DNA of 64,000 nucleotides from Novosphingobium malaysiense (GTDB taxonomy: Bacteria > Pseudomonadota > Alphaproteobacteria > Sphingomonadales > Sphingomonadaceae), in contig NZ_JTDI01000001.1 in assembly GCF_000802225.1 (NCBI RefSeq), positions 558,001-622,000 of the forward strand. Direction: 5' to 3'. A program made the translations under genes and the position numbers. Numbering within the stretch: position 1 is the stretch's first letter; every line of letters begins with the position of its first letter. The notes beneath the pieces are model-generated. The model saw nothing but the letters and a program-made list of their open reading frames with translations. It searched no databases and was not told the origin of the DNA. Of the stretch, positions 1 through 7,347 are shown piece by piece.

Positions 1-61
1 GCAGGCGCGGCAATTTCAAACGTTAAGAGGATGCGGCCAAGAGCCGCGACTAAAGGACTAT

Positions 62-214
62 ATGCATTTACGTAAGAAGGGTGCCTCGAAGCGCCCCAAG
101 ACCATTTTTCAAAGCTATCCCCATACGGCCGGGACGATGAGCCCGGCATTGCGCCCGGAAGGGCTGCTGAGCAAGGAACACCTGCGGCGCGTTGTCGCTG
201 CCATGGTCGACTGA
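62..214 (+). CDS. Small basic protein of unknown function, 50 aa
   Basis: The frame starts at an ATG preceded by AAAGGA at a suitable distance and runs to TGA. It encodes a 50-residue protein, strongly basic at the N-terminus (MHLRKKGASKRPK), with no membrane segment and no motif I recognise. A short hairpin (GCGGC-CAAGA-GCCGC, 33-47) lies in the leader just before the ribosome binding site. The next gene is convergent. The good ribosome binding site and basic N-terminus support a real small protein, but length alone cannot exclude chance. Confidence 0.5.
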   Translation: MHLRKKGASKRPKTIFQSYPHTAGTMSPALRPEGLLSKEHLRRVVAAMVD

Positions 215-311
215 TCCGGGGTCTCATGCCGGGGCAGCGATGCCCCGGACATGCCGCGATCCGAATCCCGCCTTCGCACAGGCAGTCGGAATCGCCCTCG
301 ATCACCCGGTG

Positions 312-986
312 TCAGGGCTTCCTGGCAAACCAGATAACGTGGCGGAAGCCCTTGTTGTTGGGACGCGCCCGCACGGTCACCGAAGACACCTCGAAACCGG
401 CCTCTTCCAGGCGGTCGGTGAACGCGGGATCGGGCCAGGCCGACCAGATCGCCAGCACGCCGCCCGGGCTGAGTGCCCGCATTGCGTAGCGCAACCCCTC
501 CCGGGAATAGAGCCGGTCGTTCTCGAGCCGCGTCAGGCCCTCGGGACCATTGTCGACATCGAGAAGAATGGCATCGTAGCCGCCGCGCGCGGCACGAATG
601 AGCATCGCCACGTCTTCCCCGACGAGCATCACCCGCGGATCGTCCAGACACCCGCCGGTCAATTGCCGCATCGGCCCCAGGGCCCATTCGATGATTTCCG
701 GAACGATTTCAGCGACGAAGACGTTCGCATCGTCGTCCAGGGCCGCAAGCGCGGCGCGTAGCGTGAAGCCCATGCCGTAACCGCCCACCAGCATCTGCAC
801 GCGTTCGCGATTGCCGAGCCGTTCGCAGGTCATCGTGGCCAGGGCTTCTTCCGAAGCACTGGCCACGGTGCTCATGAGTTCGTTGTCTTCGAGCAGGATG
901 GTGAACCCGTCTCCGTGCTGCACCAGCCTCAATTCCACTCCGCCGGGCACATGCGCAATGCCTACCAGGACGTCTTCGTCGATCAT
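312..986 (-). CDS. Spermidine synthase-like (aminopropyltransferase/methyltransferase fold) protein
   Basis: A 224-aa cytosolic protein with a Rossmann-type nucleotide-binding fold of the spermidine-synthase family. The glycine-rich loop LVGGYGMGFTLRAAL (near residue 66) is followed by an acidic strand end (VFVAEIVPEIIEWA) and by DAILLDVDNGPEGL, which corresponds to the acidic active-site loop of this superfamily. It is shorter than classical SpeE (about 280 aa) and lacks a clear N-terminal beta domain, so aminopropyl transfer is not assured; a related SAM-dependent activity is equally possible. The ATG start is preceded by GGGAG. It stands alone, convergent with the small gene on its left. 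Confidence 0.75.
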   Translation of the reverse strand: MIDEDVLVGIAHVPGGVELRLVQHGDGFTILLEDNELMSTVASASEEALATMTCERLGNRERVQMLVGGYGMGFTLRAALAALDDDANVFVAEIVPEIIEWALGPMRQLTGGCLDDPRVMLVGEDVAMLIRAARGGYDAILLDVDNGPEGLTRLENDRLYSREGLRYAMRALSPGGVLAIWSAWPDPAFTDRLEEAGFEVSSVTVRARPNNKGFRHVIWFARKP

Positions 987-1570
987 GAATTACTCCCGGG
1001 GCGAGAATGGTCTCGGCTTTCAAAAGGGTCCGGCAGGCCCCCGTCGCGCCGCCAGGCGACGGGCATGGATCAAATCGAAGCATGCTTTCCGGGCCGGTCG
1101 GAACGCAGCACACGCAACTCGTTTCGAATTTGCGGGGGTAGAGAAACGTAAATTTCGTCGCTGGCGTAAGCGGGAGCACGGGCGTCTCTCAGCCGGGACA
1201 TGCCTACGTGACGATGGTCCCGATCAATCATCGATGGGCGACTTCGAAGCGTCAGGCAAGAGATGCCCCGGGAGCGCCCAAATACTCTGTGGATTAGTCT
1301 GGAGGGCCGGATCGCGTTGCCGTCCATCGGCGCACCAAAGCCATTGCTGCACGATAATGGACGAATTGGGCCTGTCATTTCACAGCCTTTTCTGCTAACC
1401 AATGACGGCTGACGTCGAATTTTGCGACGGTTCTCGACAATCTTGGCTTAGGCGACGCGAATCCGTCGCTTTTCCCGCTTGCGACGATTTCCTTTCAACT
1501 GACGATTTGACGCACGACCGGTCTCCGCAATTTCGCGGAGCGGAAACCCGTTTCTTGAAAGGAAACACAC
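987..1570. other. Non-coding stretch upstream of cspA
   Basis: About 580 bases without a convincing gene. Open frames here lack ribosome binding sites and show no family resemblance. The right part should hold the promoter and long 5' leader of the cold-shock gene. A perfect 6-bp hairpin (CTCCGC-AATTTC-GCGGAG, 1523-1540) lies about 20 bases before the cspA ribosome binding site and could be a temperature-sensitive structure. Confidence 0.5.
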
Positions 1571-1777
1571 ATGCCCATCGGAACCGTTAAATTCTTCAAC
1601 ACCGACAAAGGTTATGGCTTCATCGCCCCCGAAGACGGCGGTCAGGACAGCTTCGTGCACATTTCCGCGGTGCAGAATGCCGGGATGCACACCCTCGAAC
1701 GCGATCAGCGGATCTCCTACGAGATCGAAGTCGGCCGCAACGGCAAGGCGTCGGCGGTGAATCTGCAGGCCGCCTGA
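1571..1777 (+). CDS. cspA: Cold-shock domain protein
   Basis: A 68-aa single cold-shock-domain protein. The RNP-1 motif is GYGFIAP (residues 15-21) and RNP-2 is FVHIS (29-33), inside the typical opening GTVKFFNTDKGYGFI. It binds single-stranded RNA and DNA and acts as an RNA chaperone. GAAAGGA sits about 7 bases before the ATG. A 5' leader hairpin and a 12-bp hairpin after the stop bracket the gene. The symbol is used in the family sense; sphingomonads carry several paralogues. Confidence 0.95.
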   Translation: MPIGTVKFFNTDKGYGFIAPEDGGQDSFVHISAVQNAGMHTLERDQRISYEIEVGRNGKASAVNLQAA

Positions 1778-1787
1778 TCCGGCTCCC

Positions 1788-1816
1788 GCCGAAGCGCGCA
1801 GCCGGCGCGCTTCGGC
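1788..1816 (+). terminator. 12-bp GC-rich hairpin after cspA
   Basis: GCCGAAGCGCGC (1788-1799) pairs perfectly with GCGCGCTTCGGC (1805-1816) across a 5-base loop. No T-run follows, so it may be a processing or stability element between cspA and the next gene rather than a full intrinsic terminator. Confidence 0.5.
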
Positions 1817-1845
1817 CCCGCCCATTCCTGCATAAAAGGAGCCCC

Positions 1846-2040
1846 ATGGCCTTTACTCTCGATTTCTGCGAGGCCCGCGCCCGCGATGCTGCCGAAGCTG
1901 CTGCTACCGCCAAACTCGCCAACGTGCGTGACCGTGAACTGCGGTCCGAGGCGGCTTGGCGCGCCATGGCAGATCAGATTGTGCAGATCGAAAAGAAGCG
2001 GATGGAGCGGCTCAACGAGAAAGCCGAAGCGAGCAACTGA
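1846..2040 (+). CDS. Small charged helical protein, 64 aa
   Basis: A 64-residue protein with an Ala-rich first half (EARARDAAEAAATAKLA) and a charged C-terminus (QIEKKRMERLNEKAEASN). It is predicted to be almost fully helical, with no signal peptide or membrane segment. AAAAGGAG lies 6 bases before the ATG, which strongly supports translation. It follows cspA in the same orientation with about 70 bases and a hairpin between them, so it may share the transcript. I do not recognise a family. Confidence 0.65.
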   Translation: MAFTLDFCEARARDAAEAAATAKLANVRDRELRSEAAWRAMADQIVQIEKKRMERLNEKAEASN

Positions 2041-2061
2041 GGCTGGACCTCGACCAGCGCC

Positions 2062-2487
2062 TCAGCCCCCGAATTTTTCATTCCAGATCGTGTAGGCAAA
2101 ACTGGCAGACCATGTGATCAGCATGAAGCCGGCGAGCGATTGCAGCATGATCAGCAGACGGATCGCTCCGAACGCTTCCACCTGTGTATATCCCAGAGTG
2201 GCGAAGTTGATTCCGGCAAAAAACAGCGCTTCGCCGAACGCACCATCGAAATACATCAGTCCGCCACCGTCGGGCACGTAATGCGCCCAGATGATGGACA
2301 GCGCGCAAAGCGCGATCTCGCTCAGGTGCAGCAGGAACAACCCTATGAACGCGGCCAACACGGCCGAATAGCTGCGGCTTGCCGGATGCAGCCGCTTCAC
2401 CAGCAGGATCCCGGCCAGGTGCCAGGCTCCGAGCAGGGACACGAACACAATGCCACCCAGAAGCATCGTCCATTCGGCATGAGTCAT
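2062..2487 (-). CDS. Two-TM ion channel-like protein with unusual filter
   Basis: A 141-aa membrane protein with the layout of the Ion_trans_2 (pfam07885) family. There are helices at about 8-30, 41-68 and 108-133, with a re-entrant pore segment between the last two (FFAGINFATLGYTQVEAFG, 89-107). The filter reads TLGYT rather than the potassium signature T(V/I)GYG, so selectivity is uncertain. It has one helix more at the N-terminus than a minimal KcsA-type subunit and no cytosolic regulatory domain. The ATG at 2487 was chosen because it gives a compact protein and sits about 45 bases below an EcfG-type promoter. It is divergent from the histidine kinase gene and convergent with the 64-aa gene. 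Confidence 0.75.
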   Translation of the reverse strand: MTHAEWTMLLGGIVFVSLLGAWHLAGILLVKRLHPASRSYSAVLAAFIGLFLLHLSEIALCALSIIWAHYVPDGGGLMYFDGAFGEALFFAGINFATLGYTQVEAFGAIRLLIMLQSLAGFMLITWSASFAYTIWNEKFGG

Positions 2488-2532
2488 CCGTTTCCATCCG
2501 TTCGACCGGCAGAGCAAAGCATTGCCAAAACC

Positions 2533-2557
2533 AACGCTACGGCCTGCGGGAGGTTCC
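2533..2557 (-). promoter_or_regulatory. EcfG-type general stress promoter (GGAAC-N16-CGTT)
   Basis: Reading the minus strand, GGAAC (2557-2553), 16 bases, then CGTT (2536-2533). This matches the consensus known for the alphaproteobacterial general stress sigma factor EcfG. Transcription would start near 2525, about 38 bases before the ion channel start codon. The match is exact in both boxes and in spacing. Confidence 0.65.
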
Positions 2558-2673
2558 GGTGCGGCGTCGGTCCGCGGAGGCCGCCGCCGATTTGAGTCGT
2601 CAGATTCCAAAATGGTATCTATGCTCAACGGCTTATTCGCATGGATGCAGGGTGTGGGAGGGCAGAGCGCTCG

Positions 2674-3675
2674 ATGAAAAGGCTGGCCAACTACGATGTC
2701 GTCCGCAGGTTCCGCCCGGGGCCGGCAAGGCTGGGCGTTCAATTGCTGTTCGGTCTGGTGCTCGCCTGCCTGATGATCGCACTGAGAAGTGCTGTCGATG
2801 TCATAGCGCCCACCTCCGGGCCTTTTGCGCTGGTCTACCCCACGGTTCTTCTCGCGACGCTTTATGGCCGGTGGCCGGCGGGGGTCCTCGCCTATTGCGT
2901 GAGCTTTGTCTGGGCCTGGTACATCGTCCTGCCTTCGGAGCATTCGTTCAACTTCGAGGTTCCCACCGATCCCTTGCGGGTGGTCATCAATGCCTTTGCG
3001 GTGCTGGTGGTGCTGGTGTTTGCCGAGATATTCCGCTGGGCCGTGCAGTCGGCCATTTTCGAACGGGACCGCGAAATCGAAAGGCGCATCCTGCTGTTGG
3101 AGGAACTGGAGCACCGCACGAAGAACAACTTCGCCCTGGTGGCGAGCCTGCTGGAATACCAGAAGCAGCGCGAGGTCCATCAATCGGTGGACGAGGCGCT
3201 CGACCAGACCCTTACCCGCATCCACTCGTTCGCCCGGGCCTATGCCAATCTGGCCGAGACGCAGGGAGAAGGGGCGGCCGTCGCCATGCAGCCCTATCTA
3301 GAGGATATCGTGGCGAAAGTGACAGCCGGCATGTTCGACGAGAACATCGAGGTTGCAAGACGGATCACCCCCCACGTGCTGCCGCGGCAGGTAGCAGTGG
3401 CGATCGGCCTGTTCACCAACGAAGCGCTGACCAATTGCGCCAAGTACGCCTTTCCCGAAGGCCGGGAGGGCAAGGTCGTCATCAGCTTCGACGCGAATGA
3501 CGAAGGCTGGACGCTGGAGATCTTCGATAACGGCGCGGGTGATCTCGCCGCCAACGCCCCGTCGACCTCGGGGATAGGCACGAGGCTTCTGAATGCCTTC
3601 GCAAGCCAGGCCCAGGCACGGTACGAGATGCAAAAGGGGCCGCACGGCTGCACGGTTCGCCTTTCCAATCGATAG
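2674..3675 (+). CDS. HRXXN-type membrane sensor histidine kinase (HisKA_2/HWE class)
   Basis: A 333-aa kinase. The N-terminal half has several membrane helices (about 22-40, 50-84 and 103-120), resembling a DUF4118 sensor module. The dimerisation/phosphoacceptor helix carries EELEHRTKNNFALVASLL with His147. The ATPase domain shows an N-box FTNEALTNCAKYAF (248-261), a G1 box DNGAG (285-289) and GIGTRL (300). HRTKN fits the HRXXN signature of kinases that feed the PhyR-NepR-EcfG general stress cascade in sphingomonads. The adjacent divergent gene has an EcfG-type promoter, which supports but does not prove this link. The ATG at 2674 was chosen over an upstream one because GGGAGGG lies 11 bases before it. 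Confidence 0.85.
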   Translation: MKRLANYDVVRRFRPGPARLGVQLLFGLVLACLMIALRSAVDVIAPTSGPFALVYPTVLLATLYGRWPAGVLAYCVSFVWAWYIVLPSEHSFNFEVPTDPLRVVINAFAVLVVLVFAEIFRWAVQSAIFERDREIERRILLLEELEHRTKNNFALVASLLEYQKQREVHQSVDEALDQTLTRIHSFARAYANLAETQGEGAAVAMQPYLEDIVAKVTAGMFDENIEVARRITPHVLPRQVAVAIGLFTNEALTNCAKYAFPEGREGKVVISFDANDEGWTLEIFDNGAGDLAANAPSTSGIGTRLLNAFASQAQARYEMQKGPHGCTVRLSNR

Positions 3676-3687
3676 CACAGACGGAAA

Positions 3688-3720
3688 ACGCCCCCGAAGA
3701 GCCTGGCTCTTCGAGGGCGT
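3688..3720. terminator. Bidirectional hairpin between kinase and secreted protein genes
   Basis: ACGCCC-C-CGAAGAGC, loop CTG, then GCTCTTCG-AGGGCGT: a long stem with one bulged base between two convergent genes. The T-run on the plus side is poor, but position and stem strength fit a shared terminator. Confidence 0.6.
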
Positions 3721-3776
3721 CTCACCGCCGCTTGCTCGGTGGGGGGATGGGACGCGGCGGTGGGGAGACCCGGTAA

Positions 3777-4592
3777 TCAGCCGCCGGAGGCGCTCACCCC
3801 CACGCTGGCCGAACCATTGACTCCGCCACTTGCCGAACCGGAGCCCGTCGTCGAGCCGGAAGCGGAGGCGTGATTGCTGCCGGCATCCGCAGAGGCAGAG
3901 CCACTGCCCGACCCGGAGCCGCTGGCATTCGAGGCGCTATCGGCCATAGCACCGGCCTTGTTGCGCGCAGCCGCGGCCTGCTGGCTGGCAGCGTTGCGAA
4001 CGGCACTGACTGCACCCGTGGCGGTGCCGGCAACCCCGGAAGCCATGCCGGCCGGATTGATCGGCAGGGTCGAGGCGCCGGTCACGCCGCCGGTTCCGGA
4101 GGCATTGCCGTCAGCCGATCCACCGGCATTCGCACTGCTGGCCGACCCGGAGGCAGCGCCGCTGCCGGCCGCCATGGCGGTTCCCGTGAGGTTGCCCGCA
4201 TTACCGGTGACGCCTCCGGCTGCCTGCCCGGCAGAACCAACGACGCCGCTTGCGGTCGAACGCGCATTCGTCACGGTGTTGGTGACCGCCGAGGTATCCG
4301 GCGCGGGCACATCGGGTGCGCTCACGGACTTGTTGGCGCTGGCCTGTGCATTTCCGTCCAGCGTCGAGGTAACGGTGCGACCGGTGCGCGAGATGCCGGC
4401 ATCGCCAGCTCCGCCCATCGTGCTGCCGACAGTGCCGCCTGCACCGCCCAGCGTACCGCCGACTGCACCGCCCACGGTGCCTCCGACCATGCCGCCGAGG
4501 CCTCCGCCACCCAGCAGCTGGGCATTGGCCGCGCCGGGCATGGTTGCGACGGCGAGGGTGGCAATGGCGGTTCCGAGAGTTAGCCTGTTCAT
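3777..4592 (-). CDS. Secreted Gly/Ala/Ser-rich low-complexity protein
   Basis: A 271-aa protein with a clear Sec signal peptide (MNRLTLGTAIATLAVATMPG, cleavage after AANA at about 24). The mature part is nearly all Gly, Ala, Ser, Thr, Val and Asn. It begins with a Gly-Gly-x-x-Gly-Gly repeat block and ends in GSGSGSGSASADAG-like runs. No catalytic motif is visible. The composition suggests an extended or fibrous surface or matrix protein, which is inference. It lies downstream of and in the same direction as the subtilase gene, so the two may be co-expressed, and the subtilase could act on it. Confidence 0.7.
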   Translation of the reverse strand: MNRLTLGTAIATLAVATMPGAANAQLLGGGGLGGMVGGTVGGAVGGTLGGAGGTVGSTMGGAGDAGISRTGRTVTSTLDGNAQASANKSVSAPDVPAPDTSAVTNTVTNARSTASGVVGSAGQAAGGVTGNAGNLTGTAMAAGSGAASGSASSANAGGSADGNASGTGGVTGASTLPINPAGMASGVAGTATGAVSAVRNAASQQAAAARNKAGAMADSASNASGSGSGSGSASADAGSNHASASGSTTGSGSASGGVNGSASVGVSASGG

Positions 4593-4706
4593 GGTGCTTC
4601 TCCTTCCTTTCGTCCGCCCCCCGATGGGTTGGTGTCGTCTCGGGGGTGTCTGGGGAAGGAACGAGCCGCCTTTTCGATTTCATCCGCGAAAAAATGAAAA
4701 AATTTT

Positions 4707-5972
4707 CTAGAGACCGGATCGGCAGATGTCGCACACGATTCCGCGTCCTGTCCGGCGCGAGGCATCGACAGCTTCGCTATCGACCGCCTTCAGGGCCTGC
4801 GACGCACGGGTGCCGGATGTCAGCCGCGCCGCGATGCGCGAGGCGGCAAGCGGGGCCGCGAAGGAGGTTCCGCGCAGATCGATCCGCCCCTTGCCGGGAA
4901 CGATGGCGGACATGTCCGCGCCCGGAGCGGCATAATCGAGATGGCTTGCTCGCCCCGCTTCGATCAGGACACGCCCGGCACCGTCGACGCCGGTAACCGC
5001 GACGACCCCCGGGTACGATGCGGGATAGGCCGGCGGCGCGGCTGCGCCGTCATTGCCCACGGCTGCGACCACCACCATTCCCCGGGTACGCGCGGCCGAG
5101 ATCGCCCGTCCGAGCAAGGGATTGGCCGGTCCCACCAGGCTTATCGAGACCACGGGAACCCCTTGGGTCCGCATCCACCCCAGGGCCTTGGCTATGGCTA
5201 GTGCGTTTCCGCCGGCAGGATCGGTGCCATAGACGTCCGCACCATAGACACGGGCCGTTCCTGCACCGGCCAGCAGGGACGCAATGGCGGAAGCGTGGTC
5301 ACTGCGATGCGGGGCGCCCTTCGCAAAGCCGCGCTGGCCCGCAAGCAGGTCTGAGCCGGATATGCCCCCGTCGATGACCCCGACGGTCCCTCCCCGCGGA
5401 AGCGCGCCAGACGAGGCAGCGGCGGCAGTGCCGACGGCGACCGTTCGGCCCGACGGAAAGTAGAGTTGATCGGCGCTGACGTCGTGGCCCGGCAGAGCCT
5501 TGCGCAATCGCTTCACAGATTTCGCAAGGGACATTGCTTCCGGCACCGCAAGGCGCGCATAGCGGGTGTCCAGTCCATCGATCTCGCCCTGTTCGAGGAC
5601 GGAATACCCCTCCCGTCGGGCAACATCGAGCGCCATCTGATCCGGATCGAGTAGAAGAACGACGCCGCGCACGGCAGGCTGGTGCCGCTCGTCCCACGCG
5701 ACGACATCCTGGTGGTCGGACACGTAGTGCGCGATGCGCTGCAACCGTTTTCGCGCAAGGGTACGCGCACCGGAGGCTGCTTCCTCGACAGGGTCCAGTG
5801 CCGTTTCGGTAACCTCGCCCACGGCATCGCGGACTTTTCCCACGGTGCCCAACGGATCCACGGGCAGCGGCGCAGAGGGCAGGGCACCGCCCAACTGCGC
5901 GTTCACGGGTCCCGCGGCAAGCATCATCAATGCCGCCGCAATCGTCAGTCCTGTGCTTGTTCGTCTGTCCAT
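4707..5972 (-). CDS. Secreted S8 (subtilisin-like) serine protease
   Basis: A 421-aa protein starting MDRRTSTG, with a signal peptide cleaved after about residue 25 (PVNA|Q). A prodomain-like region (about 30-180) is followed by the catalytic triad in subtilase order: Asp201 in GVIDGGISG, His226 in HRSDHASAIA, and Ser370 in GTSFAAPLA. The oxyanion Asn307 is in AAVGNDGA. The His motif departs from HGTHVA, but the triad is intact. Two cysteines near the C-terminus (IVCDICRSGL) could pair. It is divergent from an ECF sigma operon and followed by the Gly/Ser-rich secreted protein, which suggests a sigma-controlled extracytoplasmic response. Confidence 0.88.
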   Translation of the reverse strand: MDRRTSTGLTIAAALMMLAAGPVNAQLGGALPSAPLPVDPLGTVGKVRDAVGEVTETALDPVEEAASGARTLARKRLQRIAHYVSDHQDVVAWDERHQPAVRGVVLLLDPDQMALDVARREGYSVLEQGEIDGLDTRYARLAVPEAMSLAKSVKRLRKALPGHDVSADQLYFPSGRTVAVGTAAAASSGALPRGGTVGVIDGGISGSDLLAGQRGFAKGAPHRSDHASAIASLLAGAGTARVYGADVYGTDPAGGNALAIAKALGWMRTQGVPVVSISLVGPANPLLGRAISAARTRGMVVVAAVGNDGAAAPPAYPASYPGVVAVTGVDGAGRVLIEAGRASHLDYAAPGADMSAIVPGKGRIDLRGTSFAAPLAASRIAARLTSGTRASQALKAVDSEAVDASRRTGRGIVCDICRSGL

Positions 5973-6005
5973 GGTCTTGTCCGATAACAAATTTCGTAGC
6001 ACTCA

Positions 6006-6039
6006 GGGATGAAACGCGCCTGACCATCCGTTTCATCCC
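6006..6039. promoter_or_regulatory. Perfect 11-bp inverted repeat in divergent promoter region
   Basis: GGGATGAAACG (6006-6016) and CGTTTCATCCC (6029-6039) are exact reverse complements separated by 12 bases. They lie in the 83-base gap between the divergent subtilase and sigma factor genes, about 17 bases before the sigma start codon. The symmetry fits a dimer operator or paired divergent promoter elements. Confidence 0.5.
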
Positions 6040-6055
6040 CAGGCAAGACAAGTCT

Positions 6056-6553
6056 ATGAGCATGAACCGTTTCTGCGAGGAATTGACTGCGCTGCTACCG
6101 CGCCTGCGGCGATTTGCGCGCGGTCTGACGCGCGACGCGGCCGATGCCGACGACTTGTGCCAGCAAACCGTAGAGCGCGCGCTCAAGGCCCGCCACCAGT
6201 GGCAGGAAGGCACGCGGCTCGATGCTTGGGTATACAGGATCATGCGCAACCAGTGGATCGATGAAGCAAGGGCAAGGACGCGGCGTTCCCAGACGTTCGT
6301 CCACGAAGACGAAGGAGCGAACGTAGGCACGAGCGGTGCTGCGGATGCCGAGAACCTCGTCGAACTGGGGAACGTCGGCCGGGCTCTCTCTCGCCTGCCC
6401 GATGAACAGCGCGAGGCCGTGGTGCTCGTGCTGGTCGAGGGTTTCGCCTATAAGGAAGCTGCCGAAATCATCGGTGTCCCCCAGGGAACGCTGACATCCC
6501 GCCTGGGGCGTGGACGAGAGGCCCTGATGCGCGAACTGGGAGAATTGGCGTGA
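6056..6553 (+). CDS. ECF-family RNA polymerase sigma factor
   Basis: A 165-aa sigma-70 family protein with region 2 (RFARGLTRDAADADDLCQQT, then DAWVYRIMRNQWID) and region 4 (LSRLPDEQREAVVLVLVEGF, then AAEIIGVPQGTLTSRL), the layout of extracytoplasmic-function sigmas. The first ATG after the inverted repeat was chosen; upstream in-frame sequence would run through the operator. Its stop codon overlaps the GTG start of the next gene, a putative anti-sigma factor, so the pair is translationally coupled. Likely targets are its own operon and the divergent protease. Confidence 0.92.
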   Translation: MSMNRFCEELTALLPRLRRFARGLTRDAADADDLCQQTVERALKARHQWQEGTRLDAWVYRIMRNQWIDEARARTRRSQTFVHEDEGANVGTSGAADAENLVELGNVGRALSRLPDEQREAVVLVLVEGFAYKEAAEIIGVPQGTLTSRLGRGREALMRELGELA

Positions 6554-7317
6554 GCGTGACGAACGAAGAGCTGATGGCCTATGCCGATGGCGAACTGTCG
6601 GCTGCCGATGCCGCCCGCGTGGAGGCTGCGGTCGCGGCCGATCCGGCTCTTGCCGAGCGGATCGCGGCCGAAAGACGGTTGCGCGACAGCTTGCAAGGCC
6701 ACCTGAATCCCGTGACAGAGGAACCTGTGCCCGACAGTCTGAACGCCATGATCGCCGCGGCCGCCGAGGAAGACGCGCGCGCGGATCGGGGCAAGGTTGT
6801 CAGCCTCGCGGAAGCGCGAGCCGAACGGGCCAGGAAAGAGGCAGGGACCGCAGAACCCAGGCGTCCCTTCCTCCAGCGTTGGGGATCGGGCCTTGCCATC
6901 GCCGCGTCGCTGGTAGTGGGCGTTGCCCTTGGAACACAGATCGCTTCGAACGGTCCGATCGAGCAGAGAAACGGAAAGCTGGTTGCCTCCGGTACGTTGG
7001 CCAGGGGCCTCGATGCCAAGCTGGCGGCAACGCAGGGCGAAACCGGATCGCTGCGCATTCTCACCAGCTTCGAGAGCAAGGCCGGTTCCTATTGCCGGGT
7101 GTTCGACAGCCGTGCGACGGCAGGCATCGCCTGCAAGGACAAGTCGGGCTGGGTCCTGGAAAGAACGATGGCGAGCAGCGCCCAGCAGGCCAGCCAGTAC
7201 CGCCAAGCCGGCTCGGCCATGAGCGAACTGATGGCTGCGGCGCAGGATATGGCCAAGGGCGCGCCGCTCGATGCCGCGCAGGAGCGCGCGGCGAAGGCGA
7301 AGGACTGGATGCGGTAA
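6550..7317 (+). CDS. Membrane anti-sigma factor
   Basis: A 255-aa single-pass membrane protein. The N-terminal cytosolic part (NEELMAYADGELSAADAARV) resembles the anti-sigma domain but without the zinc HxxxCxxC motif. A transmembrane helix spans about 112-131 (GSGLAIAASLVVGVALGTQI), followed by a periplasmic domain of about 120 residues with two cysteines (SYCRVFD and GIACKD). The GTG start lies inside the sigma gene stop (GTGA), the usual arrangement for sigma/anti-sigma pairs. It should sequester the upstream sigma until an envelope signal arrives. Confidence 0.85.
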   Translation: MSVTNEELMAYADGELSAADAARVEAAVAADPALAERIAAERRLRDSLQGHLNPVTEEPVPDSLNAMIAAAAEEDARADRGKVVSLAEARAERARKEAGTAEPRRPFLQRWGSGLAIAASLVVGVALGTQIASNGPIEQRNGKLVASGTLARGLDAKLAATQGETGSLRILTSFESKAGSYCRVFDSRATAGIACKDKSGWVLERTMASSAQQASQYRQAGSAMSELMAAAQDMAKGAPLDAAQERAAKAKDWMR

Positions 7318-7347
7318 GCACCGGAATGTTCGCGCGAAGGCAGCGCC

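Noticed and set aside
1070..1402. 110-codon minus-strand frame between the methyltransferase-like gene and cspA
   Set aside because: No ribosome binding site, Arg/Pro/Ser-rich shadow composition, and no motif.
6006..6039. The palindrome read as a standard EcfG promoter for the sigma gene
   Set aside because: The boxes are TGAAAC and CGTT with only 13 bases between them, not the GGAAC-N16/17-CGTT arrangement, so it is reported only as an operator or novel promoter candidate.
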